Source: Eonycteris spelaea (Eukaryota > Chordata > Mammalia > Chiroptera > Pteropodidae). From it: a stretch of 64,000 bases of DNA. Below the pieces are notes generated by a model. That model was not told where the DNA came from and did not search any database. It saw nothing but the letters and a program-made list of their open reading frames with translations. The first letter of the stretch is position 1, and each line of letters begins with the position of its first letter. The translations under genes were made by a program, and so were the position numbers. The stretch is from the NCBI GenBank assembly GCA_003508835.1, contig PUFA01000062.1:2518001-2582000 (forward strand). Direction: 5' to 3'. Of the stretch, positions 32,041-43,838 are shown in pieces.

Positions 32041-35000
32041 AAAGAGAGTGATACACTTTACTTTGCTAAAACTGAAAGCGGGTTCTATTACTTGGAACAA
32101 AGGAGGATGGACTCATAAAGAGAAAACTAAGAGTCCCTGCCATGAGAAGCTAAAAGTGCCAAAGCTTAGGAAGAATTAGGAATAACTAGCAGGTAGGGGT
32201 AAAAATTGTGAGAAGAAATGGGGGAAAATAATAACAGGTGTCTATGTCTCAATTATGTGGCAAGCTAGAAGGTAACATGACAAATGGCTAAATAAATTCC
32301 ATTATTACCTGAAAACTGAATAACTAAACTTGGTAGATACTTTAACCAAAAAGTTAAGTGAGAAGTTTTGAAGTTATAGGTCCCACATATTGCAGTTATG
32401 AAACAATCTAGTAGAAACTGTCTTTCCTAGAAAAAAAGTGAAAAAAAACCAGTATGAAATGAGAAAAATGATCTCTACCATTCTCTGAGGAAAAGTGAGA
32501 TTGACTGAACTAAACAGGGCTTTCCAAATTTCGTTTTCAGTTATCCCGCCCTCAGGAGAATGGGCAATTTAATCTGGAAATTCCCAAAATGTCAATAAAT
32601 GAAAAAAGCAAACAAATTGGGGGAAACAAATATCGTGATTTCGGAATGGGGTGGGAATAATTACTGTAAAATATGTTAAATTCCTAGCTTGGTTTCTGGT
32701 GGTTTCTTAGGGTTTTAAGATTTCATTTTCATGATTCATTGGCCACAACTCATTGAAAATACCAAGAAATATAACAGGCTTTCGGCTGAATGCATAAATC
32801 CCTCCTCAGATTTTAGTAGGACTCAAATATTGACATTTAGAAGGAGGAATTTTTCCCATGTGGTGATGACATGCAAGTACCAATGTCGCTGTTGAAAAAT
32901 ACAACTCCAAGTGTATGCCCTACTGAACATTAGTCAATTAGACAGCAGCAGCATCTCACACACACACAAAAGGATACTATGTTCATTAATATAATTGCTT
33001 TTATAAATGAAAAGCAAATGCTAACGCGACCGCATTTTACGTTCTCCCTTGTGAAATTATAGTTGACGGTTAGTACAATAGCAAGAGGCAGCATCTGAGA
33101 ACATATAGGCCACTAGAGTGGAAGACGGAGCTGCCAAAATTTCCCTGGGTAAACTTCCTGACAGAATTACTTTCAGAAAAGAGTAGAGGTTCTCAAATGT
33201 GAAATCATTTTTTTCTGGAATGGGAAAGTCCCCAGAAGAGAAAGATTTTGGAATTTTAAAATTAATTTAAAGGCAGGTTTGGTTCCCTTCTCTCAGCATC
33301 TGTTCTGTAGGATTGCTTTCTTCCTTTTTTGCCCCCAGAGGTAATTCTCAATAACCTCCTTCTAGAACTAGCTTTGAAGTCCTCTGCACACCTGTGTAGA
33401 TTATAAAGAAGGTGGGCAGAGCTTCCACACCCAAACTCTAAATTCACAATACATCATGACAGTTAAGATATGCCTCTAGCATCTTCTTTGAAAGGTAAAC
33501 CCAAGTTTGATATAATTTCCTGAAATGGTTAACCCTTGCTCGGATTTAGCGCATATTCTCATAGAGAGAGAGAATAGACTCACTTAAGTTATAATTCTTT
33601 CTTCAGAACATATTTGATCTAAGTAGATAAGCTTTTCTGATAGGTGCTCCCAGAACATTATGGAGACTTCATGACTATCCCTTATTCTTTGCTCAGGGAA
33701 CAAAAGTGACAAAATGCATCCTCTTGATAGGTTCCTCTACCTCTTTTTCTTAGACTTCGAATTAACCTGTCAGTGACACTACTGGAGATTAAAGAACAGG
33801 GCGTTTCTCTTTCTAACAGTACCTGGATCACAGCCCTTATTCCATTCTCTTCCCTTACGTACCCCTCCTGATCCCAAGTGACAAGATGGGGTGGAGACTA
33901 GCCATGTTTCCTGAAGGAGGTGCTAGGATAGAATTGAAGAATTACAGGAAGGCGCAGGAGACTGGGACTAGAAAAGCTACAGCAACACGTAAGGCTTTGA
34001 GTTGGGTTGGGGGACTTCTAACACCAGGAGTCAAGAGTCTAAGCAACAATGGGTCAAAGAGGTGGTCATGCTAGCCAGGCATAATAGACAAGGGAAATGA
34101 GCAAGGAGAACATAATTCAGAGTCAAATGTTTGCCCTCAGCAGGAAGCTCCTAACATCTTTCCAACTGGAGTGGACTAAACTCTGGGCCCAGCCAGCCAA
34201 GGTCTTGCAGGTGCAGGCAGGGAAGTGGCTGCACCTGGCTCAAGTGGGTGTACGTAGAAAATACAGACAGGCACCTGGTTTCTGGTTACAGACCTGGTTC
34301 TGATCCAACACCACTCCCTGACCCCATCCATGAACAATAAACTCTCTGGCTCCCTTCTCTGAGCCCTTTGCCCAGCCCATTTCTCCATCTGGTATTTATC
34401 TTGTGATTTTGGCCTAAACATAGTTCCTGGACTGGTCCTAACTTTGCCCTCTGTGTCTAAGGTCAATCTTATTTGGTTCCTGGTAGGGCTGATAACATCC
34501 CTAGTGGAGGTCTTTCCTCTTTGGGCCTTAGACCTAGACTATTTCAAATACTAACTAACATGAACTCTAGGCAGGAAGTACTATCTTGTTACCAAGAATT
34601 CTATTTTAAAAAAAAATATTTCTCCCAGCTCATCCTTTCCGCCCCTGATTCTGGCCTTATGCAGAGGGAGAAATCATGATATGAAGGAGATTTGGCCAGG
34701 ATCCCAAATCTCAGAACTCAACCAGCTCCCACCATAACAAAAGATCCCCAGAGGACACCTTTCTCTTTGTCCCCCCTGCCCTTCTCTGGCCTCCTTTCTG
34801 GTGAGTTATGGACCTGTTGATCCTTAGATGGAGACAGCCTGAGAGGCTGCTCTAAGCTGCCGTTCTTCTGCCGCGCACTGGTTCCAGCAACACGCCCCTC
34901 ACAGCCATACACCTCCACCAAGCTAGGCCTCCTCCGGCCTGTCTTACTGCACCTGTCTCACGACAGAACCAAGATTATTCTGCATAATATTTTTGCTTAC

Positions 35001-35122
35001 AAATTGTATTTCCTCCTACTATTGTATGGTCTGCTCCCAAGAGTACACAGACTCTCTTCTCTACCATGTCCATTTCGGTTTCCCATCTTTGTGGGTGGAA
35101 TTTCTCTTCCCAGAAAAAAAAT
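32041..35122. other. Long unique interval, no gene seen
   Basis: About 3 kb with no recognised repeat except short A/T runs. 34090-34500 is GC-richer and has small open frames on both strands without domains; an AATAAA lies at 34336. It could be an old LTR or simply unique DNA. Confidence 0.35.
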
Positions 35123-35127
35123 GCACA

Positions 35128-35176
<49 letters not shown>
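35123..35176. repeat. Alternating purine-pyrimidine tract (CG then CA)
   Basis: 'gcacatgcgcgcgcgcac' leads straight into about 20 CA units. The CG core plus CA run is the classic composition for left-handed Z-DNA. Confidence 0.9.
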
Positions 35177-35178
<2 letters not shown>

Positions 35179-35544
35179 CGCATACAATTTCAGGGCCCCT
35201 GGGTGAAGATTCCGGCCCTGTGGTTAGTCTGTGACTTCTCATCTTCACAAATTGACTTTTAGATACTTTCGCCAGGACTTTCCTATTCATTTTAGATAGA
35301 AAACAATTTTCCACTAAGTCCTCTGGGCTGTGGGCAGCTCTCCTTTCTAATCTCTCTCCTTACAGTCATACCTACATTGTCATCATCAACATCATCCTCG
35401 TTAATTTCACTCCACCTGGGCTCCATCTTGTACCCTAGACCTTTTCTAGGAGACACATTAGTAGGGAAAACCAGGTTTCATTGATTTGCAGCTTAAAGGA
35501 GCCTTCTTTAAGAAAGAGCATATTAAATATCTTACCATCGTAGA

Positions 35545-35740
35545 TTTGTAAAACACATATTTATATTATAATTAAATATAACATAAATGTATATTGTATA
35601 TATAATAAAATTATATATATAATATATAATGAATATAATAAAATTATATATTTTATAATAAAAATAAACAAATATATAGCCAAATATACTATATATATTA
35701 TATACAGCAATATATAAGGTTATATAACATATACATTTTT
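35545..35740. repeat. AT-rich low-complexity block
   Basis: Nearly 200 bp made of TATA/ATAT/TAAT words with very few G or C bases. Confidence 0.85.
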
Positions 35741-36294
35741 CCAAACATACTCTGAGGTCTACCATGACCTTGAAAGGCCTACGCTGATGAAGGGCCCAAA
35801 GCTTAAGCTTCCCTAACTCCGGGAAGCTCATCTCTGTATTTTACCCTGTAGCAGGTAATCCCAAACTGGCCCACTGGGAGGATTCCCTGCCCGGAGATTC
35901 ACCATCTGCTTGGAAAGTTGAGGGATATTTTTTTACATGCAGCTCGAGCTTCCTGTAGCTTCATGTTCTCAGAAATCCTGCACCTTGCTGCCAAGTGCAA
36001 TAGCAACAGCTTATTATGATTAATTAGATTTTTAATGATTGCCTCACCGCTTAATTAAGAAGAATCCCTTGGAGTAAAACCCCAACTAAATATTCTTTCT
36101 TTTATTAATCCTCTCTGCCTGATATCAGAGGAAAAGATGAGACAAGGAATGTGTGTTGGTTTTTATTCTCTAAAGGGGCCATAAAGATATCAGAACAGTT
36201 GAATAGGTTCTAATTTCTTCCCATAAAATTTCACTTTCTCTGGACTGCTTGGTGTCCTTTCTCTGAGATTCATGTTCATTATTCAACTCATTTG
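35741..36294. other. Unique interval with homeodomain-type sites
   Basis: 35935-36130 has no repeat similarity and carries clustered TAATTA-type words: 'gattaattagattttta' near 36018 and TTAATTAA at 36051-36058, plus 'atgattgcctcaccgc' between them. This composition is common in conserved developmental enhancers. Conservation itself cannot be judged from one sequence. Confidence 0.35.
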
Positions 36295-36420
36295 AATTCG
36301 GCAACATTTATTGAGCAGTTACTATGTGCTGGGCATTGCTGTGGGTACTCTGGACATTCAAAGAGGGTAACCGCGGTTCCTGCCTTCCATGGAGCCCGTC
36401 TCAGAGAGGCTGCAAGATCC
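36295..36420 (-). mobile_element. Ancient L2/MIR-type tail
   Basis: 'gcaacatttattgagcagttactatgtgctgggcattgc' and 'ggttcctgccttccatggag' fit the widespread old mammalian tail family seen elsewhere in the window. Confidence 0.5.
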
Positions 36421-36539
36421 TCTAGGGTAAAAAGATAATTAGTACAAGCAAAGTTAAGGCAGAATGATAAAGAAATGACCATCGATAGAGTTTGACAGTC
36501 CTCCAAGAAGAATCTCAAAGCTAGTTTGAGTAGTCACGG

Positions 36540-36603
36540 TTTCATCATGGACCAAGCATGGTGCTAGACACTATGTACATTATCTCTAACTCTCAAAATT
36601 TAG
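36540..36603 (-). mobile_element. MIR SINE fragment
   Basis: 'caagcatggtgctagacactatgtacattatctctaactctca' is the reverse complement of the MIR tail. Confidence 0.5.
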
Positions 36604-36689
36604 AGTAGAGAACAATGAAGAAATGAGTGCCTCACCCTGGCTACATCCCCATGCCAGCACTGGGTCAGTCGCCTATCATTCCACACATC

Positions 36690-36836
36690 TCGTTATAACT
36701 GTTCAGTGCCTTCTGCACTGTAGGCTCCATCAGAGAAGGGATTGCATGTCTGCCCTGTTAACCTCTGTATCCCCAGCACCTAGCACAGACCAGCATAAAG
36801 TAGGAATTAAATAAATATTTGGTGGATGAATGGATG
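36690..36836 (+). mobile_element. LINE-2 3' end
   Basis: 'ctgtaggctccatcagagaagg', 'tctgtatccccagcacctagcacag' and the tail 'taaataaatatttggtggatgaatgg' match the L2 3' terminus well. Confidence 0.8.
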
Positions 36837-36925
36837 GAATGAGGGAAGGAAGGAGGAAGGGATAAAGGAAGGGAGTGCAAAGGAGAGGAAGGATGGAAGA
36901 AGGGAAAGATGATGGAAAGAGCAAA
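36837..36925. repeat. Purine-rich GGAA tract
   Basis: Imperfect GGAA/GGGA units directly after the L2 tail, likely grown from its 'gaatgaatg' end. Confidence 0.8.
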
Positions 36926-38032
36926 GAAAGGGGTGCGTAGGCTACGGAAAGAAGCTCTGTAAAGGGGAAGGTGAGCGGAGCTCTGTCCAGACATAGTTGT
37001 GTTAGCATATAGGATGTGGCCCCTGTAACTATGTTCATCTTTATGTTTACATTTCCTTTCTGTTTTAGAGTTGGAAAGAGGTTGGATCGTTTATCTTCAT
37101 TTGCTTAGTAAATTCTCTTTTAACAGAGTTTTGCAGAGGATAGAGATTTGCCTGCTCCTTGACCAAGATAGCTCAGAGGTCCGAGTGAAGAGATTAGAGA
37201 AAGTGGTGGCAGATACTATGATCTTCTACCCTATCAGCACCAACCACCATCCTCCTCTGTGCCTGGAGAAGAGAGGGATAGGCCAGCCACAAGCACTGTT
37301 TTAGTCAACTCTTGAGGTTTCCTCTCAAAGGATAAATTTACCTCAGTCTGTTATGAAAAGAAAACAAAACTACATAAAATAATATTTGGAAATCTTCAGT
37401 TCTCCCTCATAGTGAACTTAAGGTCTGATGTGCTCTCTTTGCCAGTGAAAATTCTTAGGCAAGATAGAGACCATCCTGGAGGATGTTTATGCCAGTCCCT
37501 CCCAGGAAGAAACCTGAGGAGTCAGGCTGATGAAGCTCCCGATGTGCCAGGAGGCCACACATTATACTTGTTAATCACATTATTCACGATGAGGTTTTTA
37601 AGGATATTCATGTGGATGACATACTTGGTGCTGATACAATCTTGAGTGATTTGGTGAGAACATTTTAAAAGGCACCGTAAAGCTTTTTAGACATAAATGT
37701 AGTCAGTTTCTTATAGCACCTAAACTGCTAACCTACCTTGATGATGCTGAAACAGAAGTTTCAATGATTCCCAAACTAAAACATCTGCGCGAACACTTAA
37801 TTGGTATTACAGAGAACACAACCTGTTAACACCCTGATGCTGACAGCGAGAAATTTTGGTGATATAGCTTTCCCTGTCCTGGGCACCCGGGGCACTATCT
37901 ACAGAAGATAAGTGACTCAGAGCCCGCCCAGCCGAATCCTGATTCATGATACCGCTCCCCCTCCATCCCCACCCTGCTGTCCCCAAAAGGAAAAAGCTCC
38001 GAATTTCCCTAAGCAGCCTGACCCTAGCTGCT
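36926..38032. other. Unique sequence, no gene seen
   Basis: Open frames at 37071-37304 and 37412-37645 show no domain. No repeat family was recognised. Confidence 0.4.
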
Positions 38033-38040
38033 CCATATCT

Positions 38041-38261
38041 CAGGGGTCCCCACCCTCCAGGGCCGCAGATGGTACTGGTCCATGGCCTCTTGGGAACCAG
38101 GTCGCACAGCAGGAGGTGAGTGGTGGGTGAGTGAGCGAGCAAAGCTTCATCTGTATTTGCAGCCACTTCCACTGGTAGCATCACCACCTCAGCGCCACCT
38201 TGGACCATCAGGTGTTAGAGTCTCACAGGAGCACCTGGTGCCCAAAAGGTTGAGAACCGCT
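38041..38261 (+). mobile_element. MER1-like nonautonomous hAT element
   Basis: Left end CAGGGGTCCCCACC, then 'gtccatggcctcttgggaacc', 'gcacagcaggaggtgagtgg', 'gcttcatctgtatttgcagc' and 'gttagagtctcacaggagcac', as in MER1-type elements. The right end 'ggttgagaaccgct' is an inverted terminus. Flanking octamers CCATATCT (38033-38040) and TCATCTCT (38262-38269) agree at 6 of 8. A sister copy lies at 45302-45531 on the other strand. Confidence 0.8.
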
Positions 38262-38269
38262 TCATCTCT

Positions 38270-40439
38270 CAATCACTTAACCTGGGGGTGTGACCCCTCC
38301 TTCTCTGCATGTTGTTCTGCCAAGGCGGGTCATGCCTATTGGATACCTTTAAAGGCAGATGGGTCGTGCTGTGGCCATTCTTGACTGACTTTCATATTCA
38401 CAGTGTTTCGATTGAAAACACTTTCTTTCTAAGTTGGCATGAGGGAACACTGAGAGTAGCTGAAGTTCCATGAGACCAACCCGGATCTTCCTACTCCTCT
38501 CTCCCTTTTCGATCTATAGCAACAGATTTTGCTCATTTTTAGCAGTGACCTCTTTGATGGAAGCTAAATGACTGTGTCACATCAAGAGTCAGAGCAGACA
38601 GACTCCATTCAGAAAGAAATGGCACAAAGAAACCCTGTTTAAGATGCCATCCAAGTACTGGAAGGTACTCCCTGATTCTCTCCCTTCCCCCAGGGCTTGG
38701 CACATACTGTTAAACCGTTTGCTAACATCTCCATCTGAATCCTCACATTTCCTACTTTACCCCAGGTCCTTGGTTATATTGAAACAAAGTTTACATTTAC
38801 CAACAGACGGGTTATAAAATAATCAACTTTTTATTTATTTGTTTGTTTGTTTGTTTTTATTTGGGGGATTTGTTTGGCATGGGATCACCTCAAAGCTTGT
38901 TTTTCCACAAACGCCTAGTGGAATTACTTATTAATTATTACCACTGAGGTGAGAACAATATGGGGAAGATATACTTAGATCCAGCAGATAATCAAATGGC
39001 TGGATTAGATTTAATTCTGCCTAGAATCCTTTCCACACAGCACTTAAGAGCCTAATTCTGGTTTCGGAGTAAGCTATCAAACAGGTCATTTAAACAAATT
39101 TTTTACAAATGCTAAGATATTAGTGACATGGAGTGAGTGGTAAAATGTTGATCAAATTTCGGGACAATTAGGGCAGGATTTTCAGCAAATTCAAATATTT
39201 CAGAACTTGGTCTGCTGTGGAAGAGCTATAGCCACCACTCAACATAGTGAGCAAGTAGGCCCAGCCTGTAAAATGTTACTGATGATCCTAACACCCATTC
39301 TCGTAAAATGGCAGCTAATTGTCAGTTGCCCTGTTTGTGGTTCCCAGTCCTGCTTCTCTTAAAGTCGAGTCACCTAGCCAGAGTAATTGAATGGGGTGCC
39401 GCCAAGCCAATGAAAGCCCTGCACCACCCAGACTGCCACCACCCAGCCCAGCCCGGGTCCCAGCCCTACCCCAGGGTAGGCTTGGCCCAGCCCCACCTAA
39501 TCAAGCTACTGATTGTCTTTTGGGAGGGACCTAAAGAGCACTCTTGCCAAGGCGTCCTTGTTAGAACCTGTCATTCCCTGGGACTAAGCTGGCCACTGCT
39601 GGGGCTTGTCTCTTGAGGCTATAAGGGGATAGTTAATTGCAACAGTTGGGGCTTAATTTGTCCCTTAAGCACCTTGTTGACCTTGATGGTAATGACAACA
39701 ATGGAAAAAATAATATCAATATCTCTGAAATGTGAAAGGATCTTTCGCCAAGGTTCAGCTGGGTGTGGTTTTTACTAATCACGCTGGGATCACAGGAAAA
39801 CCATGCTGGTTAATTTTTAAACATTAACAGTGACCAACTATCTTAATGACTGTTTCTCAAGAATTGTTACCTTTTTGAGTATTTATATACTTAATCGTTT
39901 TTAAATTAAGCTTATAATTTTTCAACTCATAATGTTGAGCACAAGTTACCTGCTTTGAATTCCATATAATACATTAAAGTGTTTCTAAGAGTCGTACACA
40001 TTTTGAGGTTTTATTTAATTACTCAAATAATCTGTATTTTTGAATATTTGTCCACTTGTTGCAAAGTTTGAAAATTGTAAGATGCATACAACTAGCTGAT
40101 CCACATGTAAAAACTCTAAGAAACACAGATAAAATTTTACTGAAGCATTAGAGAGAAATGAAATGGTGTCTGACTGAAGTTCAAGCAAGTCTGCAAAATG
40201 GAGGCAAAGAATTTTGAAGTAAGAACAGAATAACTGGGAATAAGAAGAGCAAAACTGAAAGGATTCTGAATTATCAGAAATATGAAATATACGCCCAAGC
40301 TGTATTCAGTGAGAAAGATTGTAGCATAAGAAAATTCTCATAAATAGGAATAAAATTTTGGAGAAAACAGTAAACACACCAAATAAGAACATTAAATTTT
40401 AGCATGATGGAAATGTTTTTTCAATCCATTGTATGTCAA
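38270..40439. other. Long unique interval with (TTTG)n
   Basis: A TTTG array of about 40 bp lies at 38828-38868. A GC-rich, CCACC-rich part at 39410-39500 and A/T-rich parts at 38890-39060 and 39690-40100 are non-repetitive. No gene recognised. Confidence 0.4.
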
Positions 40440-40830
40440 AGACTAGTCTGATGCCCACCAAACCCATTTTCCTCTTCTTTCTGGACACACAACTAGACTA
40501 CAATTCCCAGACTTCCTTGCAGAGCTGTGACCATATGACTGGTTCTGGTCAATAGAATATGTCTCAAAAGCGATGTTCGCCACCCCAAGTCTTGGCCCAT
40601 AAGGTCTCCCAGGCAATTCTCCATGCTCTTCCTCTCTTCTCTCATCTGCTAGTCAAACGCTGAGGATTTAGTGGGGGACTTCAGGCCTCAAGGGCATGGT
40701 GGTACTGCTAGATAAGAGGAACCAACCCCTGCTAACCCAAGTTGGACTGCAATATAAACAAAAATAAACTTCTACTGGATTAAGCCACTGAGCTATGGGC
40801 TTTCTAGATTAGCCCGAGTAACACACACCA
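40440..40830 (+). mobile_element. MaLR-type LTR
   Basis: 'actacaattcccagacttccttgcagag', 'gaccatatgactggttctgg', 'tcttggcccataaggtctcc' and the end 'aaaaataaacttctactggattaagccactgagc' follow an old MaLR-type LTR in sense with its AATAAA. Two related fragments occur at 340-480 and 60185-60590. Confidence 0.75.
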
Positions 40831-41764
40831 AGGACTCATCTCTTCAGACTGCTGAGTACAAAACACATGTAAAGCAAAGTTGGTACTACATGTACTAGGT
40901 CACAACTCTGTTCCCATCACTGGGGCAAGATTGCTTCTCCCTTTGTAGTTAGCCATGGCCAATTTTAGGTAGTTCTTGCAAATTTGATTATTGGACACTT
41001 CAATATCTTGGAATGACAAAGATGTTGATGTTTAGAATAAATTAAATAAACAAAGAAACAAATTGAATGAATTAATAAATATGTGGCTATCTTATTAATA
41101 ATAATTAAGTATTCTAGATACAGTTATAGTTTTTAAAAAATCATAAGAAAACTTTTTATCTAATAACATGAAAGACGAAAACACTAAATCTTATAGTAGA
41201 TCATCTCTCAAGCCTCTATTCTCTTGTGGGAATTCTCTTTGTCTCCATGACCTAAAACAATTATTAACTATGTATTGACAATACTCCAATCTCTCCTTCC
41301 ACCCCAAATCTGTATCTAGCCCAGATTCTTCCCTTCAAGATTCAAACCATATGTGCGGCCTAAAAATTTTCACTTGGGTGCCCACATAACAGACATTCAA
41401 ATAAATGAGTCATTGAGCTACAAAGGACTAATAGAAATTACCTTTACTGGAGTCTGCTGGTTGGTTATCTCCTCAGCACCAACCCCTATCCACCTCCTTT
41501 TCCTTCCAAAGAGAACCTAGTTTTGGTTTATGTATCTATACTTTCCTACACAGCAATATCTCTTGGGGAAGCTCACCCTGGCGAACTCCAGAGGTGGTCT
41601 GTCTGAGCTAAGGGCAATCTAATTGGTTCAGAAGTGGGCGTGTGCCAATGAGATGTAAAGAGTTGTCTGCTGGGAAGTTTCTGAAAAAAGATTCCCTACT
41701 TTGTAGTGAGAACTACAAGAAAAGAAAGAAAAAGTCACAAGTAAAAATGGACATAAAGAAGAAA
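40831..41764. other. Unique sequence, no feature seen
   Basis: A/T-rich in 41030-41180. No repeat family or gene recognised. Confidence 0.4.
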
Positions 41765-41985
41765 TTAGAGAGTAAGTGCACATATTCTTGTGCCAGACTT
41801 ACTTGAATTTGAATCGACCACTAATTATATAACATTCAATAAATTAACCAGCCTTTCAGTGCCTCTGTCTTTCCTTCTACAAAAGCAGTTACGAGAACAA
41901 AAAATGAGTTAACATATGTAAAATCCTGGCACATAGTCAATACTAAACAACTGTGACTTATTATTATTTTGTTCTGGATGTTATT
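41765..41985 (+). mobile_element. MIR SINE
   Basis: 'cttacttgaatttgaatcg', 'ttaaccagcctttcagtgcctctgtc', 'aaaatcctggcacatagtc' and 'gacttattattattttg' follow the MIR order. Confidence 0.7.
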
Positions 41986-42339
41986 TGCTTGAAACTGATG
42001 GCACCATCTTGCTATGAGCCTTTGAGGATTAAACAAACTCCAAGGACGCAGAAAGAATTTGAAGCAAATTCTTTCAAAATTTGTTGAAGCAAAGAAATGG
42101 AAAGAACCTGGGTCCTCAATGACATGGCTGACCTTTGTAATCAATCAAGCCCCTACTCTGCTGAGCATCCTGTTATATGGCGTGATAAACTTCTCCACTG
42201 TTCAAGCCTCATTGTCCAGACTAGGTTTTCTGGTATTTGCATCCAAAGGTATTCGACTTGAACCTCAGCTAGAACAGGGCTTTCAGAATATTCTAAAATT
42301 GTAGAATCTCTTTTTTAAAAATGTAATAGCATGAGTAAT

Positions 42340-43195
42340 AAAAAATTAATTTTCCTAATTAAAAATGAAAGTATTGTAAATAAAGTTTAAATGCCTTTCT
42401 AATTAAACATCTCCACCCCTTTTCTCTCCCTAGAGGTACCCACAGTCAGGTCTTTCGTATGTGTTCTTTCCTGATTTTTTTCTTACTTATTTATAAAGAG
42501 ACTTCTGTATCCAGAGAAAATATATGGAATTGTTTTCTCTATGTGTTAACATAAAAGATTTTATATTTTTATACTCATCTTTTTGCAAAGTTGCTTTTTC
42601 AGTCAATATATTTTAGAGAGCTAGCTATGTTAATATATAGATGGACCTCAATCTGTGTAACTGTTATAAAGTATTCCAAAATGTCAGTATTCCACAGCTT
42701 ATTCAGCCAATTGCCAGTTGATGGGCCTTCAGGTTCTTTTTAATTTTGTTTTAATTTATGTTTTATAACCATAGACAAGGCTACAACATATGTTCCCAAA
42801 CCTGTCTTTTTGTCAGAGCTACATCATCAGGTGCATATAAGCTCAAAATACCATATACTTTAAGCAAACTATTAGTTTTGACAATACAAAAGCCCTTCTT
42901 TAATACTTTAATTTTTTTGGTCTGACATCGTCCTTTTCACCTTGATTTTTTTTTTTTTTCTGATATTAATATTGCTGTAGTCTCTTTCTGTTAGCATTAC
43001 TTAGTAAGTTTTTTCCATCCTTGTATTTTCAACCTTTCTGTGTCATTTTGCTTTAAGATAATTCTTGTAAAAATCATAGCTGGATTTTTAAAAGCCTAAT
43101 CTGACTGTACTTGATTTTCAGTGCAGTCATGTATTTTTTTCAATATAATATCTACCTATTATATAGGCTTGATATGAGAGGGAGAGAGGCAGGTT
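42340..43195 (-). mobile_element. Old LINE-1 fragment
   Basis: The plus strand carries reverse-complement L1M sequence: 'attcagccaattgccagttgatgggcc', 'gatattaatattgctgtagtctc', 'tttttccatccttgtattttcaacctttctgtgtc'. It runs from the 3' UTR toward ORF2, with an internal deletion and frame-breaking changes. Confidence 0.7.
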
Positions 43196-43639
43196 CTCAA
43201 TTCACCATCTTGAAATTAGAAGTTGTATCAGCCATCAAATATTTACATGTTTAAAATGTTTATTTAAACTTTATCAGCTATTGAAGCTAAATAATACGTG
43301 TGTGTTAAAATGCTGCTAGAATGCTTTTACTCTTTTGCATAGGAAGAATTCCAAAGTAAATGGATTATTTATGAAACTATTAGGATAATAACATTGGGAT
43401 GACAGCCTTGCTGATAAGATTTTTTTCTTTTTTGTAAGGATCATATTTAAGTCCTAGTAAAGCAAACTCGTAGTTTCATCGGCTATTAGTAAAGTAAAAC
43501 TGCTGATTTAATTTATTGAAACTTCATTCATACAAATAAAATAAATTTACCAAGCAATGATAAATTTCGGCCATTGCTTTCCTTGAACTTTGGTACACTT
43601 AGTAACAAATAGGCTACTAAAGAGAGAAGTTACTGGAGT
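43196..43639. other. A/T-rich unique interval
   Basis: Non-repetitive by eye, with evenly mixed A/T-rich words and no low complexity. It could be a conserved noncoding element, and a SINE has inserted at its right edge. Conservation is not testable here. Confidence 0.3.
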
Positions 43640-43713
43640 GGCTCCATAGCGTAGTGGTTAGCACATCTGCTTTACACACAGAAAGTCCTGGGTTTGAACC
43701 CCAGGTGGAGCCA
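43640..43713 (+). other. tRNA-Val(UAC)-like head of a SINE
   Basis: A 74-nt cloverleaf can be drawn. The acceptor stem GGCTCCA/TGGAGCC is fully paired. A-box 'tagcgtagtgg', anticodon loop TTTACAC (anticodon TAC), T-stem CTGGG/CCCAG and B-box 'ggtttgaaccc' are present. The last anticodon-stem pair is mismatched (TCTGC/ACAGA) and there is an extra G between T stem and acceptor. It continues directly into a SINE body and shares its head with the SINE at 45626-45880. It is therefore read as a SINE promoter and not as a tRNA gene. Confidence 0.8.
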
Positions 43714-43784
43714 TGGAGCATGCCCTGGGTGCCCCACTGGGTGTGAACCTAGAGTGGGTGGAAGAAGATGCCCTGCCTTCAGAT

Positions 43785-43838
43785 ATCCAGTTCTTAAGGG
43801 GAGACCCAAACATCCAGTTCTTAAGGGGAGACCCAACA
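43785..43838. repeat. 27-bp tandem duplication in SINE body
   Basis: 'atccagttcttaagggg' plus 'agaccca' occurs at 43785-43808 and 43812-43835 without change. Confidence 0.9.

Noticed and set aside
34975..35314. Several overlapping frames with His-Thr or Cys-Val repeats
   Set aside because: Products of the CA/GT tract. The same holds for 27079-27359 and 28500-28873.
37807..38384. Frames of 133 and 100 codons
   Set aside because: They run through the MER1-like hAT element, which does not code for protein.
43640..43713. Functional tRNA-Val gene
   Set aside because: The anticodon stem has a mismatch, there is an extra base before the 3' acceptor strand, the sequence runs on into a SINE body, and no T4 terminator lies just downstream.
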